This document shows positions 17,837 to 24,561 of a stretch of DNA of 42,949 nt, piece by piece (the stretch's first letter is position 1; the number at the start of each line of letters is the position of its first letter). The notes under the pieces were generated by a model. It was given only the letters and a program-made list of their open reading frames with translations, ran no database searches and was not told where the DNA came from. Where the stretch lies: contig JAIXWZ010000003.1 of the NCBI GenBank assembly GCA_027491035.1, positions 1-42,949 on the forward strand. The letters are read 5' to 3'. The translations under genes and the position numbers were made by a program. The DNA comes from Comamonadaceae bacterium (GTDB lineage: Bacteria; Pseudomonadota; Gammaproteobacteria; Burkholderiales; Burkholderiaceae_C).

Positions 17837-18934
17837 ATGAAAACGAGAATGTTCTGGCCCCTGGCTTTGCTGGGGGCATGCTGGGGCGGCGCGGCGCTGG
17901 CCCAGGATAAGGCGCCGACTGTGCGGCCAGCCCTGACCGTGACCATCGCGCAGCCGCAAAGCCAGAAGCTGGCGCAGGTGCTGCCGGCGCATGGCTCGAT
18001 CGCGGCTTGGCAAGAGGCGCTGATTGGGGCCGAGGCCAGTGGCCTGAAGATTGCTCAGGTGCGCGCCCAGGTGGGCGACGTGGTGCGCAGCGGCGACGTG
18101 CTGGCGCTGCTGCAGTCCGACACCGTGCGCGCCGAGTTGGCGCAGACCCGAGCCTTGCTGGCCGAGGCCGAGGCGTCGGCGCAGGAGGCCCGCGCCCAGG
18201 CCGAGCGCGCCCGCTCGCTGCAGCAGCAGGGCTTTTTCAGCAACGCCCAGCTCAGTGCGGCGCTGGCCAGTGAGGCCATGGCGCAGGCGCGGGTGCAATC
18301 GGCCCGCGCGGCGCTGAACCTGGGCGAGCTGCGCCTGTCGCAGACCGAGGTGCGCGCACCCGATGCTGGCGTGATTTCGGCGCGCAGTGCCACTTTGGGC
18401 GCGGTTGTGGCCCCGGGCAGCGAGCTGTTTCGGCTGATCCGGCAGGGCCGGCTGGAGTGGCGCGCCGAGCTCACGGCCGCCGACTTGCCGCGTGTGCGGG
18501 TGGGCGCGCCGGTGCGCATCAAGACGGCCAGCGGCCTTGAAGTCAGCGGCCGCGTGCGGGTGCTCGCGCCCTCGGCCGACCCGCAGACGCGCAACGCCTT
18601 GGTCTATGTGGATCTGACCCGGCCCAAATCCGGGCCGTCCTCGGCCCTGGTGCCGGGCATGTTTGCCAGCGGCCAGATCGAGCTGGGCAGCAGCCAGGCG
18701 CTGACCGTGCCGCAGACGGCGGTGGTGGTGCGCGACGGCATGAGCTATGTCTATGTGGTCGGTGCGCAAGACCGGGTCAGCCAGGTCAAGGTGCAGACTG
18801 GGCGCCTGGTGGCCGACCGGCTGGAGATCGTCAGCGATCTGGCCGCCGATGCCCGCCTGGTGGCCAGTGGCGGTGCCTTCCTCAACCACGGCGACACCGT
18901 GCGCGTGGTGGCGGCCCCGCCGGCGGCCAAATGA
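17837..18934 (+). CDS. RND efflux periplasmic adaptor subunit
   Basis: Membrane-fusion protein linking an RND pump to an outer-membrane channel. The 365-aa product has a signal peptide ending ALAQ (about residue 23), a biotinyl-lipoyl-like region (about 60-90, VGDVVRSGDVLALLQ), a coiled-coil hairpin rich in Ala/Glu/Gln (about 95-160), the second lipoyl half (EVRAPDAGVISARS) and a beta-barrel (about 200-285). TAGGACG lies before the ATG. It sits 13 bp upstream of the pump gene. Substrate is unknown; the MdtA/MexA-like type exports drugs or detergents, whereas metal-exporting CzcB relatives usually have extra domains not seen here. Confidence 0.92.
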   Translation: MKTRMFWPLALLGACWGGAALAQDKAPTVRPALTVTIAQPQSQKLAQVLPAHGSIAAWQEALIGAEASGLKIAQVRAQVGDVVRSGDVLALLQSDTVRAELAQTRALLAEAEASAQEARAQAERARSLQQQGFFSNAQLSAALASEAMAQARVQSARAALNLGELRLSQTEVRAPDAGVISARSATLGAVVAPGSELFRLIRQGRLEWRAELTAADLPRVRVGAPVRIKTASGLEVSGRVRVLAPSADPQTRNALVYVDLTRPKSGPSSALVPGMFASGQIELGSSQALTVPQTAVVVRDGMSYVYVVGAQDRVSQVKVQTGRLVADRLEIVSDLAADARLVASGGAFLNHGDTVRVVAAPPAAK

Positions 18935-18947
18935 GCCGGGCGCGCGC

Positions 18948-21900
18948 ATGATCAACGTTTCGTCCTGGTCGATCCGCAACCCGATTCCCGCGGTGTTGCT
19001 CTTTGTGTTGCTGACCCTGGCCGGCATGATCGCCTACGGGTCGATGAAGGTGCAGAACTTCCCCGACCTCGATCTGCCGACGGTGCAGGTCACGGCCAAC
19101 TTGCCGGGGGCGGCGCCCTCGCAACTTGAGACCGATGTGGCGCGCAAGATTGAAAACGCGCTGGCGCCGCTGCAAGGGCTCAAGCACATCACCACCAAGG
19201 TGCAGGACGGTTCGGTCTCGATCACCGCCGAATTCCGCCTCGAAAAGCCGGTGCAGGAGGCCCTTGACGAGGTGCGCTCGGCGGTGCAGGGCGCGCGCGC
19301 CGATCTGCCCAGCGACTTGCGCGACCCCATCGTGCAAAAGCTCAACCTGGCCGGCACGCCCGTGCTGGCCTACACCGTGCGCTCGCCGCGCATGGACGAT
19401 GAGGCGCTGTCCTGGCTGGTCGACAACGAACTCACGCGCAAGCTGCTGGCGATTAAGGGGGTCGGTGCGGTCAACCGGGTCGGCGGCGTCACGCGCCAGA
19501 TTCGGGTGGCCATCGACCCGCAGCGGCTGCAGGCGCTGGGCATCACCGCCGCGCAGGTGTCGCAGCAGTTGGCGCAGGTGCAGCAAGAAAGCTCGGGCGG
19601 TCGCATCGATCTGGGCGTGGGCGAGCAGCCGGTGCGCACCCTGGCGACGGTGCAGACGGCGCAGGAGGTGGCCCGCATCGAGCTGGCCGCCTCCGGCGGG
19701 CGACGCGTGCGCCTCGATCAGATCGCCACGGTCACCGACGCCCTGGCCGAGCCGCGCTCCTGGGCTGGCCTGAACGGGCAGCCGGTGGTGGGCTTTGAGG
19801 TGGTGCGCAGCCGCGGTGAGAGCGAGGTCGCGGTGGGCCGCGCGGTGCGCAAGATGCTGGCCGATTACCGGCTGGCGCACCCAGACATCGAAATCGCCGA
19901 GGCGTTCGACTTCGTCACCCCGGTCGAAGAAGAGTACCAAGGCTCCTTGGTGCTGCTCTATGAAGGCGCGATTTTGGCGGTGCTGGTGGTGTGGCTCTTC
20001 TTGCGCGATCTGCGCGCCACCTTTGTCTCGGCGGTGGCGCTGCCGCTTTCTGTGGTTCCTGCTTTCATCGGCATGGCCTGGCTGGGCTTTTCCATCAACG
20101 TGGTCACGCTGCTGGCGCTCTCGCTGGTCATCGGCATCTTGGTTGACGATGCCATCGTCGAGGTCGAAAACATCGTGCGCCATTTGCGCATGGGCAAGAC
20201 GCCATACCAGGCGGCGATGGAGGCGGCCGACGAAATCGGCCTGGCGGTGATCGCCACCACCTTCACGCTCATTGCGGTCTTTTTGCCCACCGCCTTCATG
20301 AGTGGCATTGCGGGCAAGTTTTTCAAGCAGTTCGGCTGGACCGCCTCGCTGGCCGTGTTTGCCTCCTTGGTGGTGGCGCGCGTGCTCACGCCCATGATGG
20401 CCGCTTATCTGCTCAAGCCCATCGTGGCGGCCGAGCGCGAGCCGCGCTGGATGCACTATTACATGGGAGCGGCGCGCTGGTGCCTGCACCACCGGCTCGT
20501 CACCTTGCTGGCCTCGGCCGCTTTTTTTGTCGGCTCCCTGGCGCTCATCCCCCTGCTGCCCACCGGCTTCATCCCACCCGATGACAACTCGCAAACCCAG
20601 GTCTATCTGGAGCTGCCGCCGGGCTCAACGCTGCAGCAAACGCGGCAAAGCGCCGAGCACGCGCGCACCTTGCTGATGCAGGTGCAGCACGTCAAGAGCG
20701 TCTACACCACCATCGGCGGCGGCAGTGCCGGCAGCGACCCCTTTGTCAGCGCCGGCGCGGCCGAGGCCCGCAAGGCGACCTTGACGATCGCGATCAGCGA
20801 TCGCGGCGAGCGCCCGCGCAAGCAGGTGATCGAGGCCGACATCCGCCGCGCCATGCAGGACCTGCCCGGTGTGCGCAGCAAGGTCGGCCTGGGCGGCTCG
20901 GGCGAAAAATATGTGCTGGTGCTCACCGGCGAGGATCCGCTGGCTTTGCAGCAGGCCGCGCTGGCCGTCGAGAAGGACTTGCGCACCCTGCCTGGCCTGG
21001 GGCAAATCGCCTCGACGGCCAGCCTGGTGCGCCCCGAGATTGCGGTGCGCCCCGACTTTGCCCGCGCCGCCGATCTGGGCGTGAGCAGCGCGGCCATCGC
21101 GCAGACTCTGCGCGTGGCCACTCTGGGTGATTACGAGGCGCAACTGCCCAAACTCAATGTGTCGCAGCGGCAGGTGCCCATCGTGGTGCAGCTTGAGGAG
21201 GCCGCACGCAAGGACCTGTCGCTCATCGAGCGCCTGATGGTGCCCGGCAGCCGCGGCCCGGTCATGCTCTCGCAGGTGGCCAGCGTCGAGGTCACCGGCG
21301 GGCCCGCCGTGATCGACCGTTACGACCGCCAGCGCAACGTCAATTTTGAGATCGAGCTGTCCGGCACGCCGCTGGGCGAGGTCACGCAGGCGGTGCAAAA
21401 GCTGCCCACCATCGTCAACCTGCCGCCGGGGGTCAAGGTGGTGGAGGTGGGCGATGCCGAGGTCATGGGCGAGCTGTTCGCCAGCTTTGGCCTGGCCATG
21501 GGCGTGGGCGTGCTGTGCATTTATTTCGTGCTGGTGCTGCTCTTCCAGGGCTTTTTGCATCCGCTGACGATCTTGGCGGCCTTGCCGCTGTCGCTGGGCG
21601 GCGCTTTCGTGGGTTTGCTGCTGGCGCAAAAGAGCTTTTCCATGCCCTCGCTGATCGGTCTGATCATGCTCATGGGCGTGGCCACGAAGAACTCGATTTT
21701 GCTGGTCGAATACGCCATCGTGGCCCGGCGCGGCCGGCCGGCCGTCGATGGTCAGCCGGCCGTCGCGCCGATGCCCCGCTGGGACGCGCTGCTCGATGCC
21801 TGTCACAAGCGGGCCCGGCCCATTGTGATGACCACCATCGCCATGGGCGCGGGCATGTTGCCCATTGCCGTGGGCTGGGGATCGGCCGATGTGAGCTTTC

Positions 21901-22094
21901 GCTCGCCCATGGCGATCGCGGTGATAGGCGGCTTGCTCACCAGCACCGTGCTGAGCTTGCTGGTTATCCCGGTGGTCTTCACCTACCTCGATGACCTGGG
22001 CCAGTGGGCCACGCGGTGGCTGCGCCGCCGCCCGGCCGATCGCTCGGGTGATCGCTCGGGTGATCGCCCTGTCAAGCCGGCCGACGCGGCTTAG
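18948..22094 (+). CDS. RND efflux pump inner-membrane permease
   Basis: Proton-driven multidrug exporter of the AcrB/MdtB/HAE1 family, 1048 aa. It begins with the cytoplasmic helix and TM1 (INVSSWSIRNPIPAVLLFVLL), has two large periplasmic loops and twelve TM helices, and carries the TM4 acidic pair in GILVDDAIVEVENI (about 395-408), the proton relay of the family. The ATG at 18948 is the family start; the ORF-track start at 18747 lies inside the adaptor gene. The tail contains an in-frame 12-bp duplication (DRSGDRSGDRP). No outer-membrane factor gene or local regulator follows, so it must share a channel encoded elsewhere. Its TAG stop overlaps the TAA of the convergent hldE-like gene. Confidence 0.94.
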   Translation: MINVSSWSIRNPIPAVLLFVLLTLAGMIAYGSMKVQNFPDLDLPTVQVTANLPGAAPSQLETDVARKIENALAPLQGLKHITTKVQDGSVSITAEFRLEKPVQEALDEVRSAVQGARADLPSDLRDPIVQKLNLAGTPVLAYTVRSPRMDDEALSWLVDNELTRKLLAIKGVGAVNRVGGVTRQIRVAIDPQRLQALGITAAQVSQQLAQVQQESSGGRIDLGVGEQPVRTLATVQTAQEVARIELAASGGRRVRLDQIATVTDALAEPRSWAGLNGQPVVGFEVVRSRGESEVAVGRAVRKMLADYRLAHPDIEIAEAFDFVTPVEEEYQGSLVLLYEGAILAVLVVWLFLRDLRATFVSAVALPLSVVPAFIGMAWLGFSINVVTLLALSLVIGILVDDAIVEVENIVRHLRMGKTPYQAAMEAADEIGLAVIATTFTLIAVFLPTAFMSGIAGKFFKQFGWTASLAVFASLVVARVLTPMMAAYLLKPIVAAEREPRWMHYYMGAARWCLHHRLVTLLASAAFFVGSLALIPLLPTGFIPPDDNSQTQVYLELPPGSTLQQTRQSAEHARTLLMQVQHVKSVYTTIGGGSAGSDPFVSAGAAEARKATLTIAISDRGERPRKQVIEADIRRAMQDLPGVRSKVGLGGSGEKYVLVLTGEDPLALQQAALAVEKDLRTLPGLGQIASTASLVRPEIAVRPDFARAADLGVSSAAIAQTLRVATLGDYEAQLPKLNVSQRQVPIVVQLEEAARKDLSLIERLMVPGSRGPVMLSQVASVEVTGGPAVIDRYDRQRNVNFEIELSGTPLGEVTQAVQKLPTIVNLPPGVKVVEVGDAEVMGELFASFGLAMGVGVLCIYFVLVLLFQGFLHPLTILAALPLSLGGAFVGLLLAQKSFSMPSLIGLIMLMGVATKNSILLVEYAIVARRGRPAVDGQPAVAPMPRWDALLDACHKRARPIVMTTIAMGAGMLPIAVGWGSADVSFRSPMAIAVIGGLLTSTVLSLLVIPVVFTYLDDLGQWATRWLRRRPADRSGDRSGDRPVKPADAA
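22038..22061 (+). repeat. 12-bp in-frame tandem duplication in the pump C-terminus
   Basis: GATCGCTCGGGT occurs twice in a row and a third partial copy (GATCGC) follows. It encodes DRSG-DRSG-DR in the cytoplasmic tail. It causes no frameshift and looks like replication slippage. Confidence 0.85.
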
Positions 22095-22582
22095 CTCTGA
22101 CGGATTTTGCGCACCAGGGCGGAGGTTGAATAGCCCTGCACCAGGTCGATGGCCAGGGCCCGGCCGCCATAGGCCTGCACCACCGCGCTTTCGGGCAGGC
22201 GGCTCATGTCGTAGTCGCCGCCCTTGACCAACACGTCGGGGCGCACTTGCGCGATCAGCTCGAGCGGGGTGTCTTCATCAAACCAGGTCACCAGGTCCAC
22301 CGATTCGAGCGCAGCCATCATGATGGCGCGATCGACCTCGGCATTGAGCGGCCGATCGGGCCCCTTGCCCAGCCGCCTGGCTGACGCATCGGTGTTGAGC
22401 GCCACCAGCAAGCTCGCGCCCAGGGCGCGCGCCTGCGCCAGATAGGTCACATGGCCGCGGTGGAGCACGTCGAACACGCCGTTGGTCATGACCAAGGGGC
22501 GCGGCAGCTGCGCCAGACGGGCGGGCAGCTGCTCGTGCGGGGTGATCTTGCCCAGGAAGGCCGGGGCTTGGGCGCTCGTCAC
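22091..22582 (-). CDS. rfaE2: D-glycero-beta-D-manno-heptose 1-phosphate adenylyltransferase
   Basis: Makes ADP-heptose for the lipopolysaccharide inner core. The 163-aa product is a stand-alone nucleotidyltransferase domain (the C-terminal half of E. coli HldE), with VMTNGVFDVLHRGHVTYL carrying the HxGH site (41-44) and VKGGDYD later. The start is the GTG at 22582, which overlaps the TGA of the diiron protein gene as GTGA; family similarity begins within twenty residues of it. The ORF-track extension to 22768 lies inside that upstream gene. The end overlaps the RND pump's stop on the other strand by four bases (TTAG). Confidence 0.93.
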   Translation of the reverse strand: MTSAQAPAFLGKITPHEQLPARLAQLPRPLVMTNGVFDVLHRGHVTYLAQARALGASLLVALNTDASARRLGKGPDRPLNAEVDRAIMMAALESVDLVTWFDEDTPLELIAQVRPDVLVKGGDYDMSRLPESAVVQAYGGRALAIDLVQGYSTSALVRKIRQS

Positions 22583-23436
22583 GCGGTCTGAGCCGGGGCC
22601 GTCGGCGCCAGGCCGCCCATGAGCTGCTTGCGAAAGCGGTTGAGCTCTTGCACGGTGGCAAAGCTCTGGTTCATCAGCAAGCCCATGTTGTGCAAGATGC
22701 GCTCGACCACCTTGGTTTCCCACTCGGCGTCGAACTTGATTTGCTGGCTCAGCCAGTGCTCGAGCCACTGCGGGTCGGGCAGCCGCGACTGGATGGTGTC
22801 GCGCGGAAACAGGGCCTTGTTGACGTGCAGGTTGGTCGGGTGCAGCGCCTGGGCCGTGCGCTTGGCGCTGGCCATGAGCACGCCGACTTTGCTAAAGGCC
22901 GCGCGGGCCTCGTCGCCAAAGCGGCCGATGGCGCGTTTCATGTAGCGCAGGTAGGCGCCGCCGTGGCGCGCCTCGTCCTGGCTGAGCTGGGTGTAAATAT
23001 GCCGGATGACGGGCTCGGTGTGCCATTGGGCGGCGCGCCGGTACCAGTGGTTGAGCCGAATTTCGCCGCAAAAGTGCAGCATCAGGGTTTCGAGCGCCGG
23101 TGCCGGCTCGAACTCAAAGCGCACCTCGTGCAATTCTTGTTCCGTCGGCGCCAGCTCGGGCCGAAAGCGGCGCAGGTATTCGATCAGCACCAGCGCGTGC
23201 TTTTGCTCCTCGAAAAACCAGATCGACATGAAGGCCGAGAAATCGCTGTCTTCGCGGTTGTCGCGCAGAAACATCTCGGTGGCCGGCAGCGCCGCCCATT
23301 CGGTGATCGCATTCATCTTGACCGTCAGCGCCTGCTCGTCGGACAACAGGGTGCTGTCAAATTGGGCCCACGGAATGTCTTTATCCATGTCCCAGCGGAC
23401 GGATTCCAACTGCTTGAACAATTCAGGGTAGAGCAT
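22579..23436 (-). CDS. ferritin-like diiron protein, acyl-ACP-desaturase-like
   Basis: A 285-aa helical protein with the paired carboxylate motifs of soluble diiron oxidases: EEQKH (76-80), Glu125 in HFCGEIRLNHW, and DEARH (154-158), with Glu46 or Glu54 as the first ligand. The spacing of two ExxH half-sites resembles stearoyl-ACP desaturases and related ferritin-like proteins. It has no signal peptide or TM helix. The most likely role is oxidation of an acyl chain in the cytoplasm, but a hydroxylase or N-oxygenase of the same fold cannot be excluded. It is coupled to rfaE2 by a 4-bp overlap, which suggests shared expression with lipopolysaccharide synthesis. Divergent from gpx. Confidence 0.75.
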   Translation of the reverse strand: MLYPELFKQLESVRWDMDKDIPWAQFDSTLLSDEQALTVKMNAITEWAALPATEMFLRDNREDSDFSAFMSIWFFEEQKHALVLIEYLRRFRPELAPTEQELHEVRFEFEPAPALETLMLHFCGEIRLNHWYRRAAQWHTEPVIRHIYTQLSQDEARHGGAYLRYMKRAIGRFGDEARAAFSKVGVLMASAKRTAQALHPTNLHVNKALFPRDTIQSRLPDPQWLEHWLSQQIKFDAEWETKVVERILHNMGLLMNQSFATVQELNRFRKQLMGGLAPTAPAQTA

Positions 23437-23508
23437 GTCAGTCCTCGCGCGGCCCAGCGGCCAAAAAGCCCAGCAATTTTAGGCCTTGCTGCCGGGCTCG
23501 TCCCGCTT

Positions 23509-23523
23509 GGGTTACAGTAACCC
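23509..23523. promoter_or_regulatory. 15-bp perfect palindrome in divergent promoter region
   Basis: GGGTTACAGTAACCC (7-bp arms, 1-base centre) lies in the 195-bp gap between the divergent diiron-protein and gpx genes. Its position and symmetry suit an operator for a dimeric repressor acting on one or both genes. No regulator gene is adjacent and I do not recognise the protein that would bind it. Confidence 0.5.
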
Positions 23524-23631
23524 GACGGTTGGGGCTGTCAGGCCAAGTTGACGCTGCCGTTTGTGGATCTGGGCGTGTGCGCGAACTCGCCGGAGCCTGC
23601 GCAGCGGTTTGAAACGCCAAGGAGAGTGCTC

Positions 23632-24246
23632 ATGCATCGTTCGATCAACCGCCGGGCTGGCGCCGTGGCCGCTTCACGTGCGCTTTTGTGGGCGCCTTTA
23701 TGGGCGCTTTTATGGGCGCTGTCATCGCCTGCAGCCCACGCCCAGCCGGCCAAGGCCGACGCGCAGGCCTGCCCGCCCTTGCTGCAGCACACCATGGCGC
23801 GCTTGCAAGACGAAAAGCCGCAGTCCCTGTGCCAGTACAGCGGCAAGGTCTTGCTGGTGGTCAACACCGCCAGCTTTTGCGGTTTCACGCCGCAATATGC
23901 GGGGCTCGAGGCGCTGCATGCCCGCTACAAGGACCAGGGCCTGGTGGTGCTGGGCTTTCCATCCAATGACTTTTCTCAGGAGCGCGGCAGCAACAAGGAC
24001 ATTGCAGAGTTTTGCGAGAGCACGTTCGGCGTCAAATTTCCCATGTTCACCAAGACCGTGGTGACCGGTCGCGATGCCCATCCGTTCTACAAGCTTCTGG
24101 CCAGCCAGGCCGGTGCCGCGCCGCGCTGGAATTTCTACAAATACCTGGTCGGCAAGGACGGCAAAGTGGCCGGCAGTTACGGCTCGACCACCAGCCCCCA
24201 GGATCCTCGCCTGATCAGACAGATCGAGCAACTTGTGGCAAAATGA
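23632..24246 (+). CDS. glutathione peroxidase family protein, exported
   Basis: Thiol peroxidase that reduces organic or hydrogen peroxides. The 204-aa product has a signal peptide (about 1-37, cut after AHA) and a thioredoxin-fold domain with peroxidatic Cys83 in NTASFCGFTPQY, FPSNDFSQE (Gln116) and WNFYKYLVG (Trp166, Asn167). The catalytic residue is Cys, not selenocysteine. The usual FPCNQF reads FPSNDF, so the middle Cys is absent, and Cys128 may act as resolving residue. AAGGAGAG is a good ribosome site for the ATG at 23632; the ORF-track start at 23548 has none. The export signal, not usual for bacterial GPx, places it in the periplasm, near membrane lipid peroxides. It reads toward the lipid operon. 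Confidence 0.9.
   Translation: MHRSINRRAGAVAASRALLWAPLWALLWALSSPAAHAQPAKADAQACPPLLQHTMARLQDEKPQSLCQYSGKVLLVVNTASFCGFTPQYAGLEALHARYKDQGLVVLGFPSNDFSQERGSNKDIAEFCESTFGVKFPMFTKTVVTGRDAHPFYKLLASQAGAAPRWNFYKYLVGKDGKVAGSYGSTTSPQDPRLIRQIEQLVAK
23683..23718 (+). repeat. three 12-bp repeats inside the gpx signal peptide
   Basis: CTTTTGTGGGCG, CCTTTATGGGCG and CTTTTATGGGCG are consecutive and in frame, giving LLWAPLWALLWAL, the hydrophobic core of the signal peptide. Gain or loss of one unit would lengthen or shorten the core by four residues. Confidence 0.85.
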
Positions 24247-24276
24247 CCGGCCAGTCACAATATGACTGACCAGTCG
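24244..24276. promoter_or_regulatory. two tandem TetR-like operator palindromes
   Basis: TGACCGGCCAGTCA (24244-24257) and TGACTGACCAGTCG (24263-24276) are similar sites. Each has inverted GACYG/CRGTC half-sites and their centres are 19 bases apart, near two helical turns. The first contains the gpx stop codon. Such 12-14 bp symmetric GACyG...CrGTC sites are typical of TetR-family repressors. They lie about 290 bp before the FAD oxidoreductase gene and probably control the downstream operon. The regulator is not in the window. Confidence 0.5.
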
Positions 24277-24561
24277 CATCGGATCGGCCGTGCGTCGGCT
24301 CAATGGAGACCAGGATGAACCGCTCGGGTTTGAACACCGCCACCGGCATGGGGCCCTCGGGCCTGCCTGGTCGGGCCCGCGGCCCCGGCAAATCCTTGGG
24401 CCGCTCTCGGTTTTTGATGGGCTCTGAAAATACATGGTTTTCGTTGCGAAGTCTTCCGGCGCCGCATGGCCTGGTTGCAAGCCCGGGGTGTCTCTCCTCC
24501 TCCCTCCCTCCCTTCTTTGCCTCGGGACGCTTCGCAACATTTTTCTCATCGGGCGCGTGAG
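24247..24561 (+). other. leader region of the lipid operon, no clear gene
   Basis: After the operator pair this 315-bp stretch contains an ORF (from 24303, or the ATG at 24315 with AGG before it) of about 80 codons whose product is Gly/Ser/Pro-rich and shows no recognisable domain. It also has a pyrimidine tract (CCTCCTCCCTCCCTCCC) near 24500. A leader peptide or long untranslated leader is possible. I see no sigma70 or RpoE-type promoter that I would defend. Confidence 0.35.

Noticed and set aside
14906-19027. Minus-strand ORF of 1373 aa
   Set aside because: Antisense to glnE and the efflux adaptor, whose families are clear. No domain recognised in the antisense reading.
24303-24560. 85-aa ORF between gpx and the FAD oxidoreductase
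   Set aside because: Composition is Gly/Ser/Pro/Phe-rich without recognisable domain; a weak ribosome site exists at the inner ATG (24315), so a leader peptide remains possible but I would not call a gene.
24247-24561. RpoE/ChrR-type promoter before the lipid operon
   Set aside because: I looked for the singlet-oxygen sigmaE consensus (TGATCC-like -35 with TAA-type -10) and found no match I would defend; no rpoE-chrR genes in the window.
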